A stretch of DNA of 31,932 nucleotides. It comes from Oehlia diaphana (taxonomy: Eukaryota > Glomeromycota > Glomeromycetes > Glomerales > Glomeraceae). Below, in pieces: positions 20,114 to 30,097 of this stretch; position 1 is the first letter of the stretch; every line of letters begins with the position of its first letter. The translations under genes and the position numbers were made by a program. The DNA lies in assembly GCA_003833135.1 (NCBI GenBank), contig QZLH01000072.1, forward strand, positions 110,420 to 142,351. The letters run 5' to 3'. The notes under the pieces were generated by a model. It was not told the DNA's origin. It saw only the letters and a list, made by a program, of their open reading frames with translations, and did no database searches.

Positions 20114-21271
20114 TACATCAGGAAATTTTTTTAGGCGTAATTTAGTGTAATCTTTCGGAGGTGGTGTAAAATTTCGAAATATTACACTAAAAACGTAATA
20201 TTACAGAAGTTTACGCTCTTAAATTTAAATAATNNNNNNNNNNNNNNNNNNNNNNNNNNNNNNNNNNNNNNNNNNNNNNNNNNNNNNNNNNNNNNNNNNN
20301 NNNNNNNNNNNNNNNNNNNNNNNNNNNNNNNNNNNNNNNNNNNNNNNNNNNNNNNNNNNNNNNNNNNNNNNNNNNNNNNNNNNNNNNNNNNNNNNNNNNN
20401 NNNNNNNNNNNNNNNNNNNNNNNNNNNNNNNNNNNNNNNNNNNNNNNNNNNNNNNNNNNNNNNNNNNNNNNNNNNNNNNNNNNNNNNNNNNNNNNNNNNN
20501 NNNNNNNNNNNNNNNNNNNNNNNNNNNNNNNNNNNNNNNNNNNNNNNNNNNNNNNNNNNNNNNNNNNNNNNNNNNNNNNNNNNNNNNNNNNNNNNNNNNN
20601 NNNNNNNNNNNNNNNNNNNNNNNNNNNNNNNNNNNNNNNNNNNNNNNNNNNNNNNNNNNNNNNNNNNNNNNNNNNNNNNNNNNNNNNNNNNNNNNNNNNN
20701 NNNNNNNNNNNNNNNNNNNNNNNNNNNNNNNNNNNNNNNNNNNNNNNNNNNNNNNNNNNNNNNNNNNNNNNNNNNNNNNNNNNNNNNNNNNNNNNNNNNN
20801 NNNNNNNNNNNNNNNNNNNNNNNNNNNNNNNNNNNNNNNNNNNNNNNNNNNNNNNNNNNNNNNNNNNNNNNNNNNNNNNNNNNNNNNNNNNNNNNNNNNN
20901 NNNNNNNNNNNNNNNNNNNNNNNNNNNNNNNNNNNNNNNNNNNNNNNNNNNNNNNNNNNNNNNNNNNNNNNNNNNNNNNNNNNNNNNNNNNNNNNNNNNN
21001 NNNNNNNNNNNNNNNNNNNNNNNNNNNNNNNNNNNNNNNNNNNNNNNNGCGATTTTACTACCATTCGATTCGTCTTGATGAGCTGATTCCAATGAGCTAT
21101 AGATCGTCTTGATTGGATCAGTAGATAGCGAGTTATTATTAAATTACTATAATTATTTAAATTTAAGAGCGTAAACTTCTGTAATATTACGTTTTTAGTG
21201 TAATATTTCGAAATTTTACACCATCTCCGAAAGATTACACTAAATTACGCCTAAAAAAATTTCCTGATGTA
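20114..21271. mobile_element. Inner TA-flanked element with 120-bp, nearly identical terminal inverted repeats, core unsequenced
   Basis: Counted with the TA, the arms are 20114-20233 and 21152-21271. They match at 119 of 120 positions when one is reversed (the difference is GGAGGTGG against GGAGATGG). Ends are CATCAGGAAATTTTTTTAGG with TA on each side, suggesting a Tc1/mariner-like or other TA-targeting DNA transposon or large MITE. Only 103 bases of the core (21049-21151) are readable. The near-identity implies a young insertion. The arms may extend into the gap. Confidence 0.85.
20234..21048. other. Assembly gap (815 N)
   Basis: An unbroken run of N inside the inner inverted-repeat element. 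The gap length may be an estimate. Any reading frame across it is an artefact. Confidence 1.
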
Positions 21272-21275
21272 TAAC

Positions 21276-21508
21276 ATCGATATAATATTGAAATAAAGTA
21301 TTATCATTTCAATATCATATTGATATTAAATTAATATTGAAATAATATTAAAATGATAATAGAAATGATATTGAAACAACATATTTAAGTTTAATTTAAA
21401 GATATCATTTCAATATCATTTTAATTATCATTTTGATATCATTTCAATATTAATTTAATATCGATATAATATCAAAATGATAATACTTTATTTCAATATT
21501 ATATCGAT
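21276..21508. repeat. Imperfect ~100-bp-arm palindrome
   Basis: The left arm (21276 to about 21375) starts ATCGATATAATATTGAAATA, and the right arm (about 21400-21508) ends with its exact inverse. The arms pair along most of their length around a short AT-rich centre near 21378-21398. This could extrude a large cruciform or give a long-hairpin transcript. Confidence 0.75.
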
Positions 21509-21734
21509 ATTATATCGATATTAAAATGATATCAAAATAATATCAAAATGATACCGTTAAGATAAACTTAATGATATCGATTCTATATTAATTAAAAATG
21601 TTAAGTTTTTGTAAAGCAGTATTTATAAAAAAACTTTTTTTTTTTACTAAACCTGTAAAATTGGTAAAAATTAAAGTATTACAAATTCATTCTTACTTAT
21701 TTTCCATTTTTTTTTAGTATTAAATAGATATAAT

Positions 21735-21975
21735 ATAAAATCCTAAAACTCAAAATCCTGAAATCTAAATTCCAACAGGTCAAAATCCTAACAGACACAG
21801 AATCCTGAAAAATTAATTTATATTAAGCTTTAATACTACTTGAAAGTTGTTTTATAAGATTTTAATCTATCAGGATATTTATCTATTAGGATTTTAGGCC
21901 TATTAAGATTTTATATTTAAGATTTTAAGATTTAGAATTTTGGCCTATTGGAATAGTTTCAGGATTTTAAATCTA
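21735..21975. repeat. Inverted array of AAAATCCTRA words
   Basis: AAAATCCTGAAATCTAAATT at the left and its loose inverse TTTCAGGATTTTAAATC at the right bracket several copies of CAAAATCCTAA/TTAGGATTTTAGGCC. Probably an old MITE or a short-repeat array; boundaries are approximate. Confidence 0.45.
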
Positions 21976-22723
21976 ATTATTAATTAATATAATTTTATTT
22001 ATAAAATATTATTTAAATAAATATTAATTATTAAAAATTTATAAATAAATAAATAAATTTAGTATTTTAAATCTTTTGATTTTTTGCTTGCTTTTATACT
22101 TAAATATAAAAAATATATATACAGTAAAATTTGATATAACAAAACTGAAACTAGTTTTATAATAGAACTTTTTTTCTGAAAATAAATCATAATATACAGT
22201 GTATTACAAAAAATTATTCATATAATAAAATGCATGTTATATATCTAAAAAAAATTAATTTATATTATATAAATTATATGATAAGTCTAAGATCTAAAGT
22301 TATATTTTGACATTTTATTATTTTATTAGTATAATTATTTATTTCAAATCAAAAAATATAATAAAAAATTAAATTACATTTATAAAATATTGGTAAATTT
22401 AATTTAAAATATTCAAATATTATTAAAAAGGAAATAATAATTTTATTGAGAATCCTGAATAATATATATACTATGAGTTAGTTAAAATTTTCAAAATTTG
22501 CTAAAATCAATAAGCAAATTATATTCATTCTTGCTAAGCAAAACTCTTATTATAATATTAAAATTATTTATACCACTACGCAATTTATTTTGTAATCTTT
22601 TATATTATAATAAAAACATTAAAAAATTTATTTATATATCATATTTATTAAAATATTTTATTTAAATATAATTTTAAATATGGTTTATAATAAACAATAT
22701 GTTGTAAGGATAAACTAATAATA
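21976..22723. other. Very AT-rich spacer
   Basis: No gene. At 22130 ACAGTAAAATTTGATATAAC resembles the end of the pogo-type MITE at 19070, but no partner end was found. Confidence 0.5.
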
Positions 22724-23228
22724 TTCAATTAATAAAGAAAGTTAGCAAACAAAAAAAAAAAAATTTAAAGTTAATACTATTATAAAAAATATAATATTCT
22801 TTACAAATACCATAATTACACTTATGAAAATTACTATGTAAGTAGTTTTAATCTTGCTAAACAATCTTCAATTAATAAAGAAAATCAATTTAATTTGACT
22901 AAAATAGTATAATTACACTTTAAAATTATAAATGAAAAAAATTCAGAAGTTAGTACCATTATGAAAAATGTAACATTCTTCACAAATATTATACTTACAC
23001 TTATAAAAATTAATATATAAGTAGTTTCAATTTTGCTGAATAATTTTCAATTAATTTAGAAAGTTGATTACATTTGACTAAAATAGTATAATTATGCTCT
23101 AAAGTTAAAAAACAGAAAAATAAAAAATTTAAAAGTTAGTATAATTAAAATGTACTTTTCTTCATATGAAGTATATTTACGCTCATAAAAATTGAAATAC
23201 AAATAGATTCAACTTGTTAAATACTTTG
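22724..23228. repeat. Three-unit tandem repeat, about 143-183 bp per unit
   Basis: Units start TTCAATTAAT at 22724, 22867 and 23046. They share, in order, TTTGACTAAAATAGTATAAT (missing from the first unit), AGTTAGTA, a cACATTCTTCAC-like box, TTACACTTATRAAAATT and AAGTAGTTTYAATYTTGCT. The copies are diverged and non-coding. Confidence 0.75.
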
Positions 23229-23569
23229 CTTAAATATAAAAAATAATTTTATATGATCAAAGTAAAATTATGTTTTAAAATAAACATATTTATTGGTCTT
23301 TATTTAATAAAATAAATATATACAATACAGTTATTTTACATTAAAAATAGTATATTAAATTTAATAAAGTTAATAAAAGATACTATTAACAAATTTTAAT
23401 AAAAGAGAAAATTTATTCCTCACCCAGGTGATTTCTTACCTCCTATTATGTAATAAATTTTAATTAGCTGATAAAGCTTTACAATTACATTATGCCAGTC
23501 AATCAGTTATTTGTTTAGTTTCACGTCAAAAATATACATATGAATCACATTTTTCTTTCTTTTAGGTTT

Positions 23570-24580
23570 CAAGCTTTTTTAATTTTGCACTTAAAGGTAT
23601 ATTTTTATCGTTTCTTTAATTTTTTTTTTTTTTTTACTTTTGCTTCATTTTTACTAACTTTGTTTTATTTCTTTTTATAAGATTTTTTTTTTATTATTGT
23701 CCACTTTACATTCATTTTCCTTTCGTTTTTGTCTTTATCCCTATTTGTTTTATTTTTCTTTTTTATTTTATATCCTTTTTTTATTTTTCCTTTCATTTTC
23801 ATTTATATTTTTTCATTTTGTTTTCCCTTTCATTTTTATCTTTGTTCCCTTTATTTTCATTTTTCCTTTTATTTTCTTCTTCCCTTTAGGTCCTTAAAAC
23901 TTGGCTAAAAGAAAAATAAAAATAAAAAAACAACCAGTTAGTAAAATAAATTATAAACGAAAAATGAAAATGAAAAAATATACTCATCTGAAATCTTGGA
24001 GATTTACCAAAACCTAAAGAAATAAGAAAGAAATAGGTCTTTTTAGTTTCATAATCAAGATATATTCTTTTTTTTTTATTATTTACTACTTTTCGATTCT
24101 TTTTATTTTTAGGTTTTATTTTTATTGTTTATATTTGATCTTAATCTTTTCCTTTCATTTTTTCAGGTTTTAGACTTTTAAATTTTTTCTTTATTTAGAT
24201 TTTAGTGGTTTCCAAATTTTTCTTTTTTTTAAATTTCTGATTCTCTTTGAGTAAGTAGTTTTATTTCTGTTGTTTTTAATTTTTGGTTATTATTTGCTCA
24301 TCTTCATTACTAACAATTTTTCATTTTCTTTTCCTTTTATGATCTTTTTATCATTTTATTTTCATTTTGTTTGTTTCATTTCTATTTCATTTTCTCTTCT
24401 TAATTCTCTTTCTTTCCCTTTGTTTTCATTTTCGTTCTTTTCCCTTTCATATTCTCTTCTATTTTCTTCCTTTTGTTCTTATTTTTATTCCTTTTTTCTT
24501 ATTTTTCCTCTAACTTTGCTCTCTTGCCTTTCATTTTTGTTTCTTTTTCTTTGCTTTTATTATTCTTCATTATCTTTACT
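23570..24580. repeat. Pyrimidine-rich, strand-asymmetric low-complexity tract
   Basis: The plus strand is almost all T and C at 23590-23890 and 24060-24580 (TTTCCTTT, TTCATTTTC and similar), broken by an A-rich piece at 23905-24050. Open frames of 66 and 156 codons here encode only Phe/Ser/Leu/Ile strings and are composition artefacts. Such tracts can form triplexes. Confidence 0.7.
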
Positions 24581-24616
24581 TCTTCAATATTGGCATCATC
24601 ATTTATCTTATTTACA

Positions 24617-24645
24617 CTACCATTCGATGCGTCTCAGTGAGACGA
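24617..24645. repeat. Short palindromic motif CTACCATTCGATKCGTCT with hairpin
   Basis: CTACCATTCGATGCGTCT is followed by CAGTGAGACG; CGTCTCA-G-TGAGACG is a perfect 7-bp hairpin. The same 18-mer with one change is at 21058-21075 inside the gap-containing element. Confidence 0.5.
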
Positions 24646-24749
24646 ATTTAATTAATATTTCTTGTATTATTCTTGATTTATCATTTTTGGATATATTATT
24701 AATCTTTGATTGGGTTGATTTCTATTTCTCTGGCTTTTAGATTACTTTA

Positions 24750-25602
24750 TGTATCAAATAAATATTGCTATTAAATTATATTTATATATCACTTTATCTT
24801 TTTATTTCCATATTTTTTCATTATTATTAATACTAATTATATAAATTTAATTTTGAACATTTGTATTTTATTCTTCTATTAATAATAATAACTTTCAAAA
24901 GAATAAAATTACAAATAAATTATATATTATACTGCATTATCAAAAAGTTTTAAAGTTAAAAAAATTAGCCAATTAAAAATAAGCTAACCAAAAATATTTA
25001 TCACATGATAGGGATGAGTAATAATATTACTCATTTGGGCTGAGAAATAAATTCATTTTTAATAAAATATTTATATACTTAAAAAAAAAGTTTCAGGTAA
25101 AAAAAAAAAATTTTTATTTATATATTTATACAAAATTGTTAAATTTAAAATAAAAATCATTAGTAGTAAAAATATAAAATATTATATTTTTTTAATTCTG
25201 TTATGCAATCTCTTGTCTGAGTAATTAAATAATTCAATTTGATTAAATTTTATAATACTGCTAAGCAACTTTGAAACTAATATATTTATATATTATTTAA
25301 AATCCTATTTTAGCAATTTAATTTGAATCTGATTTGATTTGAACTAAATCTGAAAAATATTATTTTGTAATCTAATGATCGGATTTTAATTTTTTTTTAT
25401 TTTGTAAATCATATTAACCTGATCAAAATAAAAGAATATTTATTAAAATTGGACTGCTAAATCACAAAATATTTATAAAAATAGTTTTTTTTTACAATTA
25501 ATTTAAGTTATACTGTATTACCAATCTAATTAGATTGATTTATTAAAAGTATTAGTTTTTTGATTATTATTAAATAAATTATTTTAATAATTTTTATTAC
25601 AG
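24750..25602. other. AT-rich spacer
   Basis: No gene, structured repeat or element end was recognised. Confidence 0.5.
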
Positions 25603-26300
25603 TTTGTGTCACTGACATCATCTGATTTTTAAAATATCAAATTTGAAGAGGATCAATGACTAACAAAGCGTAAAAAAGAAAAAAATCTGGTATATGATTC
25701 TGAAGATAAAATGGAAGTAGATGAAAAAGAAGTTAGGGTTCATCCAAAAATCTTCTTTCAATATATACTTTAACACTCGCTAAACTAATATTTTGTACAA
25801 TTTAGGCTGAGATGAAAATGATTCTAAAAACTTTTCTGATTGAACTAAAATTAAAATATGATAAAAAGTTTACTAGTAAGTCAAATGATAAAATTCTTTG
25901 ACAAGTTATATTTCAACACTACTTTAACTAATTGAAGTGATGAAGTTAAGGTATATTTTATGATATAGATAAGTCAAATTTTAGCTTTTCACTTTACATA
26001 AACATTGTAGAATACATTTATTATATAAATAATATGGCATTTTAGATAAAAATAATTGAAAATAATCATCATTTGTCAAAACTTTAAATATAGAAAAAGG
26101 CATGTAGAGTTAAAAATGCAAAATTGCTTTTTAATAGAAATAATGAAAAACTGGAAAATTATGATCGAAAAGAACTTTTGAATATTTTAAGTGATAACTG
26201 AACTCACTTTTCAGAGTATTCTAAATCAAATAAAGAACAACTAGATGGTAAAAAACAAATCAATATTTATAATCCATTTTGGAGATCTAAAGAAGTTTGA
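25603..26300 (+). pseudogene. Decayed spliced gene of unknown family
   Basis: Coding-like pieces have splice-like borders. The first starts after TTATTACAG at 25603 and reads FVSLTSSDF, stop, NIKFEEDQ, stop, then LTKRKKEKNLVYDSEDK and MEVDEKEV. A middle piece follows ATTTAG near 25805. The last piece, 26094-26300, follows ATATAG and gives 68 codons (with RVKNAKLLFNRNNEKLEN and NIYNPFWRSKEV) ending in TGA at 26298, with one internal TGA where Trp would fit (SDN-stop-THFSEY). The lysine/acidic stretch resembles a nuclear or transposon-associated protein, but I do not recognise the family. Several stops could have come from Trp codons by a G-to-A change. Confidence 0.45.
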
Positions 26301-26475
26301 TAATTTATTTGTCGCATTTTTTATTTTTTTTATTTGTTTTATTTTTTTGTAATAGAATTAATTTTTTCTAATAATAGTTAATAAATTTATTATAAAATGT
26401 TTTGGAATAACATGCTTTCTTTCTTCAATATGCATAATTGATACAAACGTGAAATTATACTATCAATAAGATATA

Positions 26476-26768
26476 TAGCCAACTTTCTATAAATGCACCC
26501 TCTATAAATGCACATCCTCTATAAATGCATCTTTTAACTCGTCCTGACTTGAGTTTTAATGCTAAATACACAGTTTTTATATATATATATATTCTGTAAA
26601 TGCACCCTTTATAAAAAAATTTTATATAATTTACTTATAAAATTTTGTATTACCTTAATTTTAGATTAATATCATTTAGATTTATATATATTTTATAAAT
26701 ACACACCTTCTTTAAATGCACTCTTATATCTGGTCCTAAGAGGATGCATTTATAGAGAGTTGACTGTA
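26476..26768. mobile_element. Pogo/Tigger-type MITE with TCTATAAATGCA ends and TA duplication
   Basis: The 289-bp element 26478-26766 is flanked by TA. The left end GCCAACTTTCTATAAATGCA pairs with the reverse complement of the right end, CAGTCAACTCTCTATAAATG. Near the left end CTATAAATGCAYCCTC is repeated three times directly. No coding capacity. The right terminus CAGTCAAC matches that of the element at 19070, so both may have used the same transposase. Confidence 0.75.
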
Positions 26769-26825
26769 TAATATTATCTTTCACCATTTACAAAGTGTTC
26801 CAATTGAATTTATGTAAAACAAAAT

Positions 26826-27068
26826 ATGCTGGCAGATACAGATTTTTTTGAGTTAAAGATGTTAATTCAGACAGAAGAGAATCTAATAATGGCAGAAAAT
26901 GTGAAAGTATTAGCAGAGATAAATAAAATAGCAGTAATAGAAGATTTAAAATTAATGGAAATGGAAGAATCAGAATCAATAGAAATAGAAGAATCAGAAT
27001 TAACGGGAATGGAAGAATTGCTAGAAATAGAAGATGAAACAGATAAATGGTACAAATTTGTACTTTAA
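26826..27068 (+). CDS. Hypothetical 80-aa acidic protein (doubtful)
   Basis: ATG at 26826 opens 80 codons rich in Glu, Ile, Met and Leu, with repeated MEESESIEIEESEL-type units from a GAA-rich DNA repeat. It begins 58 bases after the MITE at 26476-26768 and stops just before a minisatellite. No domain is recognised, and the opposite strand is also open, which points to repeat-driven openness. It could be a remnant of a coiled acidic region. Confidence 0.25.
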   Translation: MLADTDFFELKMLIQTEENLIMAENVKVLAEINKIAVIEDLKLMEMEESESIEIEESELTGMEELLEIEDETDKWYKFVL

Positions 27069-27079
27069 TTCTTATTTTT

Positions 27080-27340
27080 TTTATTATACTAATTTTTTTT
27101 ATTATTTTCGTATTATTTTTATAAGAAATTTTTATCATTTTTGTATTATTTTTGTAAGAAATTTTTATTATTTTTTATTATTTTTATATTATTTTCATAG
27201 AAAATTTTTATTATTTTTTATTATTTTTGTATTATTTTTGTAAGAAATTTTTATCATTTTTGTATTATTTTTGTAGAAAATTTTTATTATTTTCATATTA
27301 TTTTAGTATTATTTTTGTAAGAAAATTTTACTATTTTTAA
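27080..27340. repeat. AT-rich minisatellite, about 36-bp unit
   Basis: Repeats of TATTATTTTTGTAAGAAATT and TATTATTTTYRTAGAAAATT variants over 260 bases. Frames through it encode only Phe/Tyr/Ile strings. Confidence 0.8.
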
Positions 27341-27550
27341 ACTTAAATTTGCTAAATATTGTTAAAATTTTTATAGTTGGTCTTATTTATTTTTGCAAAT
27401 TAGCAATTTAAATCAATATTAATTTTTAGACAAATAGTTGATTGTTTATAACGAATTTCGTTTGCATGGCAAGTTCAAATTTTATTAATATGTACAGCTG
27501 ATTTTTTTAACTAATTCCAAAACTTTACCAATTTCTAATTGTGAGTGGCA

Positions 27551-27666
27551 CAGGTCAAAAAGTGAAAAATCAGACATTAATCAGTCACCAATCAGTTACC
27601 AATCAGCTACCTGATTGGTACCCGATTGGTAACTGATTGATGCCTGATTTTTCACTTTTTGACTTG
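27551..27666. repeat. Long hairpin with 56-bp arms and a 4-base loop
   Basis: Arms are 27551-27606 and 27611-27666, with CTAC between them. Both contain GTCAAAAAGTGAAAAATCAG and ACCAATCAG; about seven mismatches, mostly transitions. The inner part is itself made of TNACCAATCRG repeats. Could be a foldback MITE or the fused ends of a lost element. Confidence 0.8.
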
Positions 27667-29089
27667 TATAATAGGCATTATAATGCAAATCACCTATAAA
27701 ATTAATTGCCAATTTTTTGGTACTAATTAATTAAGATTAAACCAAATTTCGTCCAACATTTGGCAATTTAAAATTTTGCCAAAATGGACTATTCTTACTA
27801 GTTAGATGGAAGGTAACTTATTGGATTTAATGAAATAAGAGCTAGTTTTTTTGCTTAAGTATAATAATTTAAATTTAATTTTTAAGGATTGGATTGCATT
27901 ATACAATAATTTTATAAAAATTTGAGTTATGCTAGCATGAATATTAATAATTTTCAGGTAGGCTTCTAGTTTAAAAATCTGTTTGATAAAGAATAAATTA
28001 ATATTTTTGTCAATTAGATAAAGATTATAAGTCAACTCAACAATTTAATTAAAAACTTATTTTATTCAATATAAAATATTAACAATCATCATACAACTTT
28101 AGAAAAATACTATTAAGATAAAAAAAAATGGAAAAGAACTTCAACTTAATTAAAAAAGTGAGATCATCACAATCTATAAAATGTAACATCATGATTTATT
28201 TACAAACATTGGTTTTATTTGATCTTCTTGTAAACTAGCAGAAACTTATTATCTTGTATTTCAATATTTAGATAAAATGTACCAAAATTGAGCATTATTT
28301 TCCTGTGTATAATGATATTTGCAAAATTTAACATAAGTAACAATCATTTGATAATATGGATGATAATAGTGCTATTAGATGAACTTTTTTAAAATGTCCC
28401 ATTTGTGCAGATTCAAAATAAAGATAAAACTAACGTAAACCTATTTGATCTTGAAAAAGATATAAAAAATTCATATCTTCAAGAGTTGTCTATTGAAGTT
28501 TGATATCTTTATTCTTTTACACTTTATTGCTGTTCATAATAACAAATTTTTTTTTGTATTAAAGACTTTGAATCTGACTATTAAAAGACTTCTTAGCATT
28601 GAAAAATGAATCGCAAGATCATACACCTCAATGATCCAGTTAAACTAATAAGAAATGGATAGTAATGGAATCAAAATAAATAAAGGTGATATTTTCTGCT
28701 GATTTTAATTTCTTTTAACCTTAATTACTAACAGTGAATTATATGTTCTAGATAGAGAAGGAGATTGTAAATTTCCTTCTACCAATTGAGAGTAATCTCC
28801 AATTACTTTTAAAGAGATATAAAAATGTAATTTTACAAAATACTATCAGATGTTACATTAATTTAAACAAAGTTGAGACTGCTATTGGTTAAAATCCATT
28901 TAAAAATAATTATTTATTTGCAAGAGATTGGACTTTAAGATGAATTCAACAAGTATATATAGCTTTGTAAGAATACTTTTGATTATAATTTATAATTATT
29001 CTCTGTAATTAATAATATAATAATATACCTATAATCAGATACTAATAAATCCTTTAATAGATGCTAATATGTCAGAATACGTATATATA
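27667..29089. other. AT-rich region with possible scraps of decayed coding sequence
   Basis: A local hairpin TTGGCAA...TTGCCAA lies at about 27760-27782. At 28230-28500 short plus-strand pieces look coding (TYYLVFQYLDKMYQNWALF after reading one stop as Trp, TFLKCPICAD, FDLEKDIKNSYLQELS) but change frame and are full of stops. At 28750-28780 REGDCKFPSTN is another. The family is not recognised. Confidence 0.3.
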
Positions 29090-29222
29090 AAGATGGTCAA
29101 TGGTCCTACTCAGTCCTACTTGGTCTGGTTTAAACCAGTCCTAGTCTTTATATGAACTGGACTATAGGCCTTACTCATTTGTAGTGTAGCAGAACTGAAC
29201 CAGAGACCGTCCTTACAAAGTT
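29090..29222. repeat. GGTCC/GGTCTGG-rich inverted block, possible hAT-type terminus
   Basis: AAGATGGTCAATGGTCC starts the block. Inside is the near-perfect palindrome GGTCTGGTTTAAACCAGTCC (29120-29140), and the block ends GAACCAGAGACCGTCCTT. It lies about 1 kb upstream of the hAT transposase relic, so it may be a worn terminus of that or a related element. Confidence 0.4.
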
Positions 29223-30097
29223 ATTTTTTTTTTTTTACATAACATTTTCTTTTTTTTAAGGAATGGTTTAGTCTTAATTTAGTAGGTCTTCCTTAAAAAT
29301 ATTTTTTTTCCACTTTTTTTTTAATTTCATAATTTATAATTTGATTTTATATGTACTTTTTATTTTTTTTTATTTCTATAACAATCACTATTAAATCCAT
29401 CTTTTTTTAAAATGGCTTAGGACTCTGGAAATACTTTGACTTGAGTGCTTAGTAGATTTTTTGTTGGTACTTTAGTGATTTTTTTTATCTTTAACAACTG
29501 TTATTAACACTTTTTTATTATTTAGAAACAGTTTTGAACTTTAGTAACCTTAACTTGTTAGATATTTCATAATTTATTCTCTTTAAATTACTATTTCTTT
29601 TCTTCTTGAAATCTTTTTTTAAATTGTTAAAAACTGTTCAAAACAATTATATTTGATAGAGTTCTTTCTTTGGTAGATATATATATATATATATATATGC
29701 ATTTTTTTATTTGTGTATTCTTTTATTCTTTTAATAATTATTGATTTTTTTATTTATTACATTTAAGCAGGTGTTTTGTGGGATGTTTTTTAACTATATT
29801 AACCTTTTGTTAAGAATAGTTAACATATTATAATTATGAATTATAATAAACTTTGAATTATAAAAAATTATGAAAAATTAATTTTTCAAATAATATTCTT
29901 ATACTGGTTATGAATATTTACATTTTTATTAAATGTATATAATTTTATCAATCAAATCGAAAATTATCCAATTAACAATTGATAGGTTTTTGTTATCTAT
30001 CAGTTTTGAGATGATTAATGAAATCAAAAATTGATTTTCCCAAGCCTCCTTTTATCCTAACAATCTTATCGTTCAATTTCATTTATTTCAAATAATT
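29223..30097. other. AT-rich spacer before the hAT relic
   Basis: T-rich and without a gene; contains the AT microsatellite. It may be the 5' non-coding part of the transposon. Confidence 0.45.
29676..29698. repeat. (AT)n microsatellite
   Basis: About eleven consecutive AT dinucleotides. Confidence 0.9.

Larger units (their letters stand above)
20047..21616. mobile_element. Outer palindromic element made of ATATCATTTC-type repeats, interrupted by an inner element
   Basis: CTTTACAAAAACTT at 20047-20060 is exactly inverted at 21603-21616. Inside these ends are arrays of ATATCATTTCAAT/TTTGATATC words: 20070-20113 on the left and 21272-21560 on the right. Removing the TA-flanked inner element (20116-21269) rejoins the two arrays, so the outer element is older. 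Non-coding. Confidence 0.6.

Noticed and set aside
20211..21092. Long minus-strand open frames of 279 and 293 codons
   Set aside because: They are made almost entirely of the 815-N gap and carry no information.
22121..22240. Third pogo-type MITE starting ACAGTAAAATTTGATATAAC
   Set aside because: One end resembles the element at 19070, but no inverted partner end was found.
23697..23897. 66-codon hydrophobic plus-strand frame
   Set aside because: Same pyrimidine-tract artefact.
24270..24740. 156-codon plus-strand frame of Phe/Ser/Leu/Ile
   Set aside because: Product of the T/C-rich low-complexity tract; no domain, and no start or splice context.
27802..28035. 77-codon minus-strand frame
   Set aside because: No domain; Ile/Leu/Lys composition typical of AT-rich non-coding DNA.
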